From positions 1 to 64,000 of the forward strand of contig NZ_ML133512.1 in assembly GCF_003934165.1 (NCBI RefSeq): 64,000 nt of DNA, read 5' to 3'. This document shows, one piece after another, positions 45,164-53,202 of the stretch. Every line of letters starts with the position of its first letter. The first letter of the stretch is position 1. This DNA comes from Borborobacter arsenicus. Lineage in GTDB: Bacteria; Pseudomonadota; Alphaproteobacteria; Rhizobiales; Rhizobiaceae. The notes below the pieces were generated by a model that was not told where the DNA came from, made no database searches, and saw nothing but the letters and a program-made list of their open reading frames with translations. The position numbers and the translations under genes are program-made.

Positions 45164-45483
45164 ATGGATGCGGCTCCCCTGGAATGTCGCCTCTCAGGCG
45201 CATTCCTTCTCGTATTGCCCCTAGTCGTAAAGTCCCGCAACGGGATTGCAAAGTCCTGACTCGAGCGCCCGACGAAATGTCCAGACTGCTTCAGATCGCT
45301 CGATCATGCTCCTCCCCCGGTAGCTGGATCGGCGCGGAAGCTAGCATTGGCACAGCGCAATGTCTTTGACAAATCAACACAACTTTCGTGGCCGATGGAC
45401 GAATATCTCGATTTTCGGGGCAAAAACGACGAAAACTTGCATGGTGTGAGGCGGCATTTGTTTCTCTTCTGCCGGCCGCACTG
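45164..45483. other. Intergenic region, livH promoter side
   Basis: No convincing gene in these 320 bases. The stretch around 45360-45390 is AT-richer and, on the minus strand, contains TTGTCA followed about 17 bases later by a poor -10 match, which might be the livH promoter. Codon use of the short frames here is not gene-like. Confidence 0.4.
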
Positions 45484-46485
45484 TCAGATCACCACGAAGC
45501 CATGGGCGAAGGGATCGCGGTCATCGATGAAGATCGTGTTCAGCCCGGTCATGCGCGCCCAGCCGCCGATCGAGGGAATGATGGCGGGCTTTTGCGCTAC
45601 CATCGTTTCGCTTTCGACGCGGCCCTTGAACAGCGAGCCGATGATCGATTCATGCACGAAATCCTCGCCGGCCTTCAGCCGTCCCTTGGCGTGGAGCTGG
45701 GCCATGCGCGCCGAGGTGCCGGTGCCGCAAGGCGAGCGGTCGATGGCTTTGTCGCCATAGAAGACGGCGTTGCGGGCGTGGGCTTGCGGGTTCTCGGGCG
45801 CGCCGGTCCACAGCATATGCGTCAGCCGGTTGATGCCGGGGTTCTGCGGATGCGCGAATGTGTATTTCTCGTTGAGCCGCTGCCTGACGACGGGGCTCCA
45901 GGCGATCAGATCGCCGGCCGAATGGTCGACCATATCACGATAATTTTCCTGCGGCTCGACGATTGCGTAGAAATTGCCGCCATAAGCGATGTCCACCTTC
46001 AGTTCGCCCAGCGTCGGGCATTCGACCGTCAGTCCTTCGGCATAGAGGAAGGACGGCACATTGGTGATGCGCACTTCCTCCACATGCTGGCCGACCTGCT
46101 TATACTCGGCAACAACGAGCCCGGCCGGTGTGTCGAGGCGAAGGACGCCTTGTGTCCTTGGCGTCACCAGACCGTGCTCGATGGCGAAGGTCACCGTTCC
46201 GATGGTGCCGTGCCCGCACATCGGCAGGCAGCCCGACGTTTCGATGAACAGGATAGCGATATCGCAATCCTCGCGTGTCGGCGGATAGAGGATCGAGCCC
46301 GACATCATGTCATGACCGCGCGGCTCGAACATCAGCCCGGTGCGGATCCAGTCATATTCGGCCAGGAAATGCGCGCGCCGCTCCATCATGGTGGCGCCTT
46401 CGAGCCGTGGGCCTCCGCCCGCGACCAGCCGGACCGGATTGCCGCAGGTGTGCCCGTCGATGCAGAAGAAGGAATGCCTTGCCAT
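45484..46485 (-). CDS. 4-Hydroxyproline 2-epimerase
   Basis: A 333-residue proline-racemase-family enzyme that interconverts trans-4-hydroxy-L-proline and cis-4-hydroxy-D-proline without cofactor. The two catalytic cysteines are Cys90 (CLPMCGHGT) and Cys253 (SPCGTGTSA). The opening ARHSFFCIDGHTCGNPVRLV is typical of the hydroxyproline branch; in the related 3-hydroxyproline dehydratase one cysteine is replaced, which is not so here. The ATG at 46485 begins the family match; the upstream frame overlaps the oxidase gene. It lies downstream of the oxidase and deaminase genes on the same strand. Confidence 0.93.
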   Translation of the reverse strand: MARHSFFCIDGHTCGNPVRLVAGGGPRLEGATMMERRAHFLAEYDWIRTGLMFEPRGHDMMSGSILYPPTREDCDIAILFIETSGCLPMCGHGTIGTVTFAIEHGLVTPRTQGVLRLDTPAGLVVAEYKQVGQHVEEVRITNVPSFLYAEGLTVECPTLGELKVDIAYGGNFYAIVEPQENYRDMVDHSAGDLIAWSPVVRQRLNEKYTFAHPQNPGINRLTHMLWTGAPENPQAHARNAVFYGDKAIDRSPCGTGTSARMAQLHAKGRLKAGEDFVHESIIGSLFKGRVESETMVAQKPAIIPSIGGWARMTGLNTIFIDDRDPFAHGFVVI

Positions 46486-46498
46486 GATGTCTGCCACT

Positions 46499-47755
46499 TC
46501 AGAAACGTTGCGGTGAAAAGGGTGCGAGGTCAATCGCAGGATTGCGGCCGAGAACGAGGTCACGGATCAAAGCGCCTGTTGCAGCCGATTGGGTCAGGCC
46601 GAGATGGCCGTGGCCGAAGGCGTAGAAGACGTCGCTGCGGCCGCTGGCACGACTGATGACAGGGAGCGAATCCGGCAGTGACGGGCGATAGCCCATCCAT
46701 TCGCGCCCACCGCTGGTGTCGAGGCCGGGCAGGAAGGTCTTTGCCTTGGCCAGCATCGCCTTGGCGCGGTCGAAATTGGGCTTGCGCTTGAGGCCGGCAA
46801 GTTCGACCGCGCCGCCAATGCGCAAGCCCGTCGCCAGCGGTGTCACGACGAAGCCGTGGCGGGAGAAGATGAGCTGGCGCTTCACGTCGAAGGCGCCGGC
46901 GGGCAGGGTGGTGTTGTAGCCGCGCTCGGTTTCGAGCGGCACAAGGTCGCCGAATTGCCGCGCCAGCAGATGCGACCAGGCGCCGGCGGCGATGATCAGC
47001 TTCTGTGCGGCGATCGTGCGTCCCTGGCGAAGCTGGATGGCGATATGCCCCTTGGCGGGCATTGCGAGCGCGACATCGCCCTGCGTGAATTTTGCGCCAT
47101 GTTGCTCGGCGTGGCGCCAGATCGCCTGCCCAAGCAGTTTGGGGTCGGTAACGGTCTTCCAGCCCGGAACGAAGGTGCCGCGCACGAAGCCCGACCACAG
47201 GCCCGGTTGATGGGCTGCAAGCTCTTCCTGCTTAAGATGGCGGTATTCGATGCCGAACCGGTCGCGGGCCGCCCAGCCGGGCAGGGATGCCTCGAATTCG
47301 GCCTGGCTCTCGTAAAGCTCCAGCGAGCCGTCCTGGCGCAGCATGTGCCCGGTGCCCGAGCGTTCCATCAGTTCCGCCCATTCCGCCTCGGCGAGCTTCA
47401 TCAGGGCAGCCTGGGCTTTGAGGCCGCCTTCATATTGAGAGGGGGCGCCAGCGCGCCAGAAGCGATAGAGCCAGGGTAGCAGGCGGGGAAGATAGGCGGG
47501 TGGGATGGCAAGCGGCCCGAGCGGATCGGCCAGCCATTTGGGAACCTGGGCAAGCATGCCCTTTTGGGCAAGCGGCAGAACGTCGGAGAAGGCGAAGGCG
47601 GCGGCGTTGCCCGAACTTGTCTCCTCGCAGATGCCGGTGCGGTCGATGACCTCCACCCGCAGCCCCGCCTCAGCCAGATGCGCTGCGATGGCGATGCCGA
47701 CAATGCCGGCGCCGATCACCGCGATGTCATTTGCGCGATCCTTCCCAAACTCCAT
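46499..47755 (-). CDS. FAD-dependent D-hydroxyproline dehydrogenase (DadA-like)
   Basis: A 418-residue DAO-superfamily flavoenzyme with an N-terminal dinucleotide fold (IAVIGAGIVGIAIAAHLAEAG). It resembles DadA-type D-amino-acid dehydrogenases. Between the hydroxyproline epimerase and the deaminase, its role is the oxidation of cis-4-hydroxy-D-proline to pyrroline-4-hydroxy-2-carboxylate. GGGGAGGGG precedes the ATG. This is the single-chain form; the alternative multi-subunit HypO is not seen. Confidence 0.88.
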   Translation of the reverse strand: MEFGKDRANDIAVIGAGIVGIAIAAHLAEAGLRVEVIDRTGICEETSSGNAAAFAFSDVLPLAQKGMLAQVPKWLADPLGPLAIPPAYLPRLLPWLYRFWRAGAPSQYEGGLKAQAALMKLAEAEWAELMERSGTGHMLRQDGSLELYESQAEFEASLPGWAARDRFGIEYRHLKQEELAAHQPGLWSGFVRGTFVPGWKTVTDPKLLGQAIWRHAEQHGAKFTQGDVALAMPAKGHIAIQLRQGRTIAAQKLIIAAGAWSHLLARQFGDLVPLETERGYNTTLPAGAFDVKRQLIFSRHGFVVTPLATGLRIGGAVELAGLKRKPNFDRAKAMLAKAKTFLPGLDTSGGREWMGYRPSLPDSLPVISRASGRSDVFYAFGHGHLGLTQSAATGALIRDLVLGRNPAIDLAPFSPQRF

Positions 47756-47792
47756 CGCCCCTCCCCTTGGCCGATGCCGGGTGCCGCTCCCG

Positions 47793-48686
47793 TCAGAAGG
47801 CCGGCAGCTCCGGCCTTGTGGCGAGTGCCTGCCTGATGATTTTTTCCGCCGCCTCGCGGCGCGCGCCGGTCAGCGGCAGGCGCGGCATCCGCACGCGGTC
47901 ATTGGTGCCGATGGCGTGGACTTCTGCAAGCTTGATGTTTTGGACCAGATAGGTCGACACATCCAGATCGAGCAGCGGCCGGAACCAGCGATAGATGGCA
48001 AGCGCTTCGTCGCGGCGGCCTTGCTTCATCAACTGGTAGATTGCGACCGTCTCGCGCGGGAAGGCGGTGACCAGACCGGCGACCCAGCCGATGGCGCCGA
48101 CGCTGAGCGCCTCGAAGGCGAGATTGTCGACGCCGGTGAACAGATCGAAGCGGTTTCCGAAGCGATTGATGATCTCAGTGGAGCGGCGGATGTCATCGGA
48201 GGATTCCTTGACCGCCACGAATAGCGGATCTTCCGCCAGTTCCTCCATGACGTCGACCGTCACGTCGACCCGGTAGGCGACGCGATTGGAATAGATCATC
48301 ACCGGCAGGCCACCGGCGGTCGCGACCGCCTTCATGGTGGCGACGGTTTCTTGGCCGTTGGTGTGGTAGATCGGGCTCGGCACCACCATCAGGCCATCGG
48401 CACCGGCCGCTGCGGCCTTCCTGGCCATGGCGGCGCCATCGCGGGTGGCGGCCTCGTTGATGGTCATCAGAACCGGCTTGCCGCCGGCGACCGACAGCGC
48501 TGTCTTCAGGACGGCGAGCTTTTCATCCGCGGACAGCATGGGGCCTTCGCCGAGCGATCCGGCAACGACGATGCCGTCGCAGCCGGCTTTCAGCTGGAGA
48601 GCAAAGCAGCGCTCCATCTCGGCATGGTCGAGCTGGTCGTCTTCGGTGAATTTGGTCGTGACAGCAGGAAAAATTCCGGACCACAT
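47793..48686 (-). CDS. Pyrroline-4-hydroxy-2-carboxylate deaminase (DapA family)
   Basis: A 297-residue class I aldolase-fold enzyme of the DHDPS/NAL family. The Schiff-base lysine is in FVAVKESSDD, and the tyrosine motif is PSPIYHTNG-like. In this context it deaminates and opens pyrroline-4-hydroxy-2-carboxylate to 2-oxoglutarate semialdehyde. It is the first gene of the operon, with AGGAGG eight bases before its ATG and two TGATATATCA operators directly upstream. The dehydrogenase that would finish the pathway is not next to it. Confidence 0.9.
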   Translation of the reverse strand: MWSGIFPAVTTKFTEDDQLDHAEMERCFALQLKAGCDGIVVAGSLGEGPMLSADEKLAVLKTALSVAGGKPVLMTINEAATRDGAAMARKAAAAGADGLMVVPSPIYHTNGQETVATMKAVATAGGLPVMIYSNRVAYRVDVTVDVMEELAEDPLFVAVKESSDDIRRSTEIINRFGNRFDLFTGVDNLAFEALSVGAIGWVAGLVTAFPRETVAIYQLMKQGRRDEALAIYRWFRPLLDLDVSTYLVQNIKLAEVHAIGTNDRVRMPRLPLTGARREAAEKIIRQALATRPELPAF

Positions 48687-48700
48687 AACGATTCCTCCTC

Positions 48701-48765
48701 TGATATATCACTGATATATCAAGCTAGATCCCCTATGTCAATTGGCTTTCGAAGCTGATATATCA
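48701..48765. promoter_or_regulatory. Three identical TGATATATCA operators
   Basis: The perfect ten-base dyad TGATATATCA occurs at 48701-48710, 48712-48721 and 48756-48765. The first two are 11 bases apart, one helical turn. All lie in the 85-base gap between the hydroxyproline operon and the divergent GntR gene; the third ends six bases before the GntR ATG. They are almost certainly the binding sites of that regulator, controlling both directions. Confidence 0.85.
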
Positions 48766-48771
48766 TGAATC

Positions 48772-49464
48772 ATGTCAGGGATTGCAGCATTGGAAACGAA
48801 GGAAACCGAGGCTAACGGTGCCGCCGAGCAGGCCGTGCCAGTGGCGGCTCGGGCCTATAGGGCGCTGGAACGGATGATCGTGACGCTTGAACTGGCGCCG
48901 GGCAGCCTGACCACGGAAGGCGCGTTGATAGAGAGGCTGTCGCTGGGGCGCACGCCCGTGCGCGAGGCAATCCAGCGGCTTGCCTGGGAGGGGTTGATCA
49001 ATGTGCGCCCGCGCGCCGGCCTGGAGATTGCGCCGCTGCATGCGGCCGACTGGCTGCGGGTGCTTGATGCGCGGCGCGGGGTGGAGATCGTGCTGGCGCG
49101 TTCGGCCGCGCGGTTCCTGACGGCGGAGGCTGCCGCTCCGTTCCAGGTGACGGCTGTGGCCATGCACAATGCAGTGCTTGAAAACGACGTTCTGGGTTTC
49201 CTGGAAGCGGACAAGTCGCTTGACGAGGCACTGGCGCGCGCCGCCGACAATGATTTCGCTGTCCGGGTGGCGGCCCCGCTGCAGACCCACAGCCGGCGCT
49301 TCTGGTATCGCTTCCAGAGCGGCACGGGGCTTGCGGAATCGGCCGGCAACCACGTCACATTGATCCGGGCGATCCTTTCGCGGGATGAAGAGGCGGCCGG
49401 GGTGGAGGCCGACCGGCTGATGTCGCTGCTGCGGCTGCATGCCCAGGCCGCGGCGATGCGCTGA
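48772..49464 (+). CDS. GntR-family (FCD) regulator of hydroxyproline genes
   Basis: A 230-residue regulator with an N-terminal GntR winged helix (residues about 20-85: LIERLSLGRTPVREAIQRLAWEGL) and an all-helical FCD ligand domain. It is divergent from the hydroxyproline operon and likely represses it through the three TGATATATCA sites, released by hydroxyproline or an intermediate. Confidence 0.92.
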   Translation: MSGIAALETKETEANGAAEQAVPVAARAYRALERMIVTLELAPGSLTTEGALIERLSLGRTPVREAIQRLAWEGLINVRPRAGLEIAPLHAADWLRVLDARRGVEIVLARSAARFLTAEAAAPFQVTAVAMHNAVLENDVLGFLEADKSLDEALARAADNDFAVRVAAPLQTHSRRFWYRFQSGTGLAESAGNHVTLIRAILSRDEEAAGVEADRLMSLLRLHAQAAAMR

Positions 49465-49527
49465 ACTGCTGCTGGCCGCCGTTCGTCCGAGCGGACTCAT
49501 GCCTGACGGTAAGACAATGGCTTATGC

Positions 49528-49839
49528 TCAGGCTTCGACGCCGGCGATCATCGTGCTTTCCCAATTGTTGCCGGCAGCCACGATGCAACTTCTTCCGGTC
49601 ACGTCAGTGACGATGATGGTCCAGGTGCCGCTTTCGGCGACAAATATCTCCATCACCGCCACATTGCCGATCAGGCCGAAGGCGAACTGCCGTTCCTGAT
49701 ATTTTTCAACCAGCCGCGCCACGAGGACGGAATGGTCGACGCAGGGTCCTGTTTGCGCATCTGCGACATTGAGACTTACCGCCGCGAACACGGCAACAAG
49801 CACACCCTTCATCCATACGATCAGTGATTTGCGTGCCAT
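49528..49839 (-). CDS. Small secreted protein of unknown function
   Basis: A 103-residue protein with a clear signal peptide (KGVLVAVFAAVSLNVADA). The mature part is about 75 residues with two cysteines and a beta-rich centre (AVMEIFVAESGTWTIIVTD). AAAGGAGG lies six bases before the ATG, so it is well expressed. I do not recognise a named family. It is convergent with the GntR gene; a LexA-like box lies about 142 bases upstream. Confidence 0.75.
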   Translation of the reverse strand: MARKSLIVWMKGVLVAVFAAVSLNVADAQTGPCVDHSVLVARLVEKYQERQFAFGLIGNVAVMEIFVAESGTWTIIVTDVTGRSCIVAAGNNWESTMIAGVEA

Positions 49840-49965
49840 GAGGCACCTCCTTTACCGTCGCGTCCCGGCAAAGGAAGGCACATGCGGCCGCCTCGCTTCA
49901 CCGGTACGGTTCAGGTTTCGACGTCGTCATAGCGTCGCTCCTTTTCCGTGTTCCGGGTCGTTCGA

Positions 49966-49995
49966 GTGGGAACGATATGTGTTCCCACTATGTTC
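49966..49995. promoter_or_regulatory. GTTC repeats: LexA-like box plus inverted repeat
   Basis: GTTC-CCACTAT-GTTC (49981-49995) exactly fits GTTC-N7-GTTC, the alphaproteobacterial LexA site. It overlaps an inverted repeat GTGGGAAC (49966-49973) / GTTCCCAC (49981-49988). More GTTC units lie at 49950 and 49960 with six-base spacing. Possibly an SOS promoter acting on the small secreted protein gene, or a remnant. Confidence 0.45.
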
Positions 49996-50029
49996 TATAT
50001 GGTGACGGCTTTCGTTCGCCGCAAGCAGC

Positions 50030-50061
50030 AAACAAAAGCCGCGGGCTGATGGGCCCGCGGC
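50030..50061 (-). terminator. Intrinsic terminator after mmsA
   Basis: GCCGCGGGC (50038-50046) pairs with GCCCGCGGC (50053-50061). Read in the minus direction the stem is followed by TTTTGTTTG. It lies about 150 bases after the present mmsA stop, beyond the duplicated segment. Confidence 0.8.
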
Positions 50062-50103
50062 TGCAAATGATTACCTTTTGGATCGCCAGCTTATGATGCC
50101 AGC

Positions 50104-50253
50104 GGCGTCACTTCATGGTCGGCATGGCGAACTCGGCGCCTTCCTTGGCGCCTTGCCGCGCGCCCGCAGCCGGAGGCGAGGACGCGCAGACCTAAGAAGC
50201 GTCAGGCGTCACTTCATGGTCGGCATGGCGAACTCGGCGCCTTCCTTGACGCC
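50104..50253. repeat. Direct duplication of the mmsA 3' end
   Basis: Bases 50104-50152 and 50205-50253 agree at 48 of 49 positions; the first 44 are identical. The second copy covers the last codons and stop of mmsA (antisense). The first copy lies between the stop and the terminator. The offset is 101 bases, pointing to an old tandem duplication whose middle part has diverged. Confidence 0.85.
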
Positions 50254-51705
50254 CGACGGCCAGCGCGAGGTGACCGTCTTGGTCTTGGTGTAGAAGCGAA
50301 CCGAGTCCGGACCGTACTGGTTGAGATCGCCGAAGCCCGACTTCTTCCAGCCGCCGAAAGTGTAATAGGCGACCGGCACCGGGATCGGGACGTTGATGCC
50401 GACCATGCCGACCTGCACGCGGGAAGCGAAGTCGCGGGCAGCGTCGCCGTCGCGGGTGAAAATGGCAACGCCATTGCCATATTCATGCTCGGAAGGCAGC
50501 CGCACCGCCTCTTCGAAGTCATGCGCGCGCACCACCGAAAGCACGGGGCCGAAGATCTCTTCCTTGTAGATGCGCATGTCAGGCGTAACGTCGTCGAACA
50601 GGCAGCCGCCCATATAGAAGCCGTTTTCATAGCCCTGCATCTTGAAGCCGCGGCCGTCGACAACGAGCTTGGCGCCTTCCTGGATGCCGAGATCGACATA
50701 TCCCTTGACGCGCTCCAGTGCCTGCTTGGTCACCAGCGGGCCAAAATCGGCAGACGGGTCGGTCGAGGGGCCGATCTTCAGGCTTTCGACACGCGGGATA
50801 AGCTTTTCCACCAGCCTGTCAGCCGTTGCCTTGCCGACGGGCACCGCAACGGAGACGGCCATGCAGCGTTCGCCGGCAGCACCGTAGCCGGCGCCTACCA
50901 GTGCGTCGACGGCCTGGTCCAGGTCGGCGTCGGGCATGATGATCATGTGGTTCTTGGCGCCGCCGAAGCACTGAACGCGCTTGCCGTTGGCGCAGCCGCG
51001 CGAATAGATGTACTGCGCGATCGAGGACGAGCCGACGAAGCCGACTGCGGAAATATCCTCATGGTCGAGGATGGCGTCGACCGCTTCCTTGTCGCCATTG
51101 ACGACATTGAGGATGCCATCGGGCAGACCGGCTTCGGTCATCAGTTCGGCGAGCTTCATCGGCACGCCCGGATCACGCTCGGACGGCTTGAGGATGAAGG
51201 CGTTGCCGCAGGCGATCGCCGGGGCGAACTTCCACATCGGGATCATTGCCGGGAAGTTGAACGGGGTGATGCCGGCCACCACGCCGAGCGGCTGGCGGAT
51301 CGAGTAGAGGTCGATGCCAGGGCCGGCGCCTTCCGTATATTCCCCCTTCATCAGATGCGGGATGCCGAGCGCGAATTCGACGACCTCGACACCGCGCAGG
51401 ATGTCGCCCTTGGCATCCGGAATGGTCTTGCCGTGTTCGCGGGCAAGAAGCTCGGCGAGCGCGTCATTGTCGCGGGCCACCAGTTCGAGGAACTTCATGA
51501 AGACGCGCGCGCGGCGCTGCGGGTTGGTCGCCGCCCAGGCCGGCTGGGCCGCCTTGGCATTGGCGACGGCAGCATCAAGCTCGGCCTTGGAGGCCAGCGC
51601 CACCTTGGCGCGCACCGTGCCGTCCAGCGGCTGGAAGACGTCGGCGTCTCGTCCGCTCGTGCCGGCGACGTGCTTGCCGCCAATATAATGACCGTATTCG
51701 ACCAT
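50209..51705 (-). CDS. mmsA: Methylmalonate-semialdehyde dehydrogenase (CoA-acylating)
   Basis: A 498-residue aldehyde dehydrogenase of the MmsA type. It converts methylmalonate or malonate semialdehyde to propionyl- or acetyl-CoA in valine and inositol breakdown. Landmarks are GVVAGITPFNFPAMIPMW, FVGSSSIAQYIY and catalytic Cys281 in GERCMAV. GGGAG lies upstream of the ATG at 51705. It is divergent from a LysR gene that may control it. The 3' end is duplicated downstream. Confidence 0.94.
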   Translation of the reverse strand: MVEYGHYIGGKHVAGTSGRDADVFQPLDGTVRAKVALASKAELDAAVANAKAAQPAWAATNPQRRARVFMKFLELVARDNDALAELLAREHGKTIPDAKGDILRGVEVVEFALGIPHLMKGEYTEGAGPGIDLYSIRQPLGVVAGITPFNFPAMIPMWKFAPAIACGNAFILKPSERDPGVPMKLAELMTEAGLPDGILNVVNGDKEAVDAILDHEDISAVGFVGSSSIAQYIYSRGCANGKRVQCFGGAKNHMIIMPDADLDQAVDALVGAGYGAAGERCMAVSVAVPVGKATADRLVEKLIPRVESLKIGPSTDPSADFGPLVTKQALERVKGYVDLGIQEGAKLVVDGRGFKMQGYENGFYMGGCLFDDVTPDMRIYKEEIFGPVLSVVRAHDFEEAVRLPSEHEYGNGVAIFTRDGDAARDFASRVQVGMVGINVPIPVPVAYYTFGGWKKSGFGDLNQYGPDSVRFYTKTKTVTSRWPSGVKEGAEFAMPTMK

Positions 51706-51862
51706 GGCTTTCTCCCTGGGATGATGATTGGGTTGTCGCATTCTCCCGCTTTGCACCGGCTATTGCAACGCCAGACGACAAGCACCCGTTGTGCAAAAAA
51801 TCATATACTGGCATTATCGCGCTTTATTTGCCGCAAACTGGATATTGGCTGGGGGGATGCCG

Positions 51863-52744
51863 ATGAACTGGGACGATGTGCGCATTTTCCTCGCGGTCGC
51901 CCGCGCCGGCCAGATCCTGGGCGCGTCGCGCCGGCTGGAGTTGAACCATGCCACTGTGTCGCGCCGGGTAGCCGCGCTCGAAGACTCTCTCAAGACAAAA
52001 CTGTTTCGCCGGCTAACAACGGGAAGCGAGCTTACTCCCGCCGGCGAGCGCTTTCTGGAGGTCGCCGAGCGCATGGAAGCCGATATGATCACCGCGCGGG
52101 CCGAAATATCGGGAGAAGGCGAGGAGGTCTCCGGCACGGTGCGGATCGGTGCGCCCGACGGCATCGGGGTGGCCTTCCTGGCGCCGCGGCTCGGCCGGCT
52201 GACGGCACTTCACCGCGATCTGAAGATCCAGCTCGTCCCGGTGCCGCGCTCGTTTTCGCTGTCGCGGCGGGAGGCCGATATCGCCATCACAGTCGAGCGG
52301 CCGACGGAGGGGCGGCTGGTAGCCGCAAAGCTGGTCGACTACACGCTGGGGCTGTTTGCGGCGCGCGCCTATGTCGAAGAGCACGGCCTGCCGCAGACGG
52401 TTGCCGATCTTTCCGCGCATCGCCTCGTCGGCTATGTGCCAGACCTGGTCGCCAGTCCTTCGCTCGACTATGCCGCAGAATTCAGCCCGCGCTGGGATGC
52501 GCGGTTCTCGATCTCTTCCAGCCTAGGGCAGACGGAGGCAGTGCGCTGCGGTGCGGGCATCGGCATGCTGCATACCTTCATTGCGCGCTCCATTCCCGAA
52601 CTGGTGCCGGTGCCGGCCGCCGCGCCGATCCGCCGCGCTTATTGGCTGGTCTACCATGAATCGATGCGCCCGCTGCGCCGCATTCAGACAGTGGCCGGCT
52701 ACATCACCAAGGAAGTGGAACAGGCGCGGGCGCTGTTCATCTGA
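51863..52744 (+). CDS. LysR-family regulator next to mmsA
   Basis: A 293-residue LysR protein with the winged helix in residues about 1-60 (WDDVRIFLAVARAGQILGAS; HATVSRRVAALE) and a substrate-binding effector domain. I take the ATG at 51863, which has a run of G six bases upstream; ATG 51857 is adjacent to that run. It is divergent from mmsA and probably regulates it. The 157-base gap contains several TTGCA half-sites but no single clear dyad. Confidence 0.9.
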   Translation: MNWDDVRIFLAVARAGQILGASRRLELNHATVSRRVAALEDSLKTKLFRRLTTGSELTPAGERFLEVAERMEADMITARAEISGEGEEVSGTVRIGAPDGIGVAFLAPRLGRLTALHRDLKIQLVPVPRSFSLSRREADIAITVERPTEGRLVAAKLVDYTLGLFAARAYVEEHGLPQTVADLSAHRLVGYVPDLVASPSLDYAAEFSPRWDARFSISSSLGQTEAVRCGAGIGMLHTFIARSIPELVPVPAAAPIRRAYWLVYHESMRPLRRIQTVAGYITKEVEQARALFI

Positions 52745-52829
52745 ACGCTTGACCGTTCGGCCTCGGTAAGGCATCGAACGCCGACCCCATCTGCCGCCCG
52801 AGTCGCGGCCCATCATCCGGAGACGAAAA

Positions 52830-53090
52830 TTGGCCGACGAGATCACCGAAACCAGCCAGACCGTAGCCGCAGGCCAGCTTCGCGCCTTCATCGAGCGTGT
52901 CGAGCGCCTGGAGGAAGAAAAGCAGACCATCGCCGACGATATCAAGGAAGTCTTTGCCGAAATGAAGGGCACGGGCTTCGACACCAAGGCGGTGCGCACA
53001 ATCATCCGGCTGCGCAAGAAGGACCAGGCCGAGCGCCAGGAAGAAGAGGCGATCCTCGATCTCTACAAGGCCGCCCTCGGCATGGAGTGA
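52830..53090 (+). CDS. gapR: GapR (DUF2312) nucleoid-associated protein
   Basis: An 86-residue, charged, coiled-coil protein of the DUF2312/UPF0335 family. The Caulobacter member, GapR, encircles overtwisted AT-rich DNA ahead of polymerases and supports topoisomerases. Conserved pattern: [19 protein letters not shown], then [22 protein letters not shown]. The start is TTG at 52830 with GGAG seven bases upstream. A strong terminator follows. The family is nearly universal in alphaproteobacteria. Confidence 0.95.
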   Translation: MADEITETSQTVAAGQLRAFIERVERLEEEKQTIADDIKEVFAEMKGTGFDTKAVRTIIRLRKKDQAERQEEEAILDLYKAALGME

Positions 53091-53153
53091 TCCTCCTCGC
53101 CTGCCTTCAGATCGGGTAGGTTTCGCCCAGGACGGCGATTTCCTGTTCCGCAA

Positions 53154-53185
53154 CAAAAAAGGCTCGCCACCGGCGAGCCTTTTTC
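53154..53185. terminator. Bidirectional terminator between gapR and MHS carrier
   Basis: GGCTCGCC (53161-53168) pairs with GGCGAGCC (53172-53179), with an A-tract before (53154-53160) and a T-tract after (53180-53184). It serves gapR on the plus strand and the carrier gene on the minus strand. Confidence 0.92.
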
Positions 53186-53202
53186 AAATGTCTGGTCCGC
53201 AA

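Larger units (their letters stand above)
49840..50208. other. Intergenic region with SOS-like box, terminator and duplicated mmsA end
   Basis: No gene is supported in these 369 bases. They hold the promoter of the small secreted protein, an inverted repeat and GTTC repeats around 49950-49995, the mmsA terminator at 50030-50061, and a copy of the mmsA 3' end at 50104-50152. The plus-strand frame at 50078-50293 only reads through the antisense of mmsA and its copy. Confidence 0.7.

Noticed and set aside
50078-50293. 71-residue plus-strand open frame in the mmsA 3' region
   Set aside because: Its repeated peptide (HGRHGELGAFLGA-like) is the antisense of the duplicated mmsA end.
51706-51862. TTGCAC/GTGCAA and TTGCAA half-sites between mmsA and the LysR gene
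   Set aside because: Spacing of 34 bases and uneven symmetry do not make a convincing single operator; noted only as possible half-sites.
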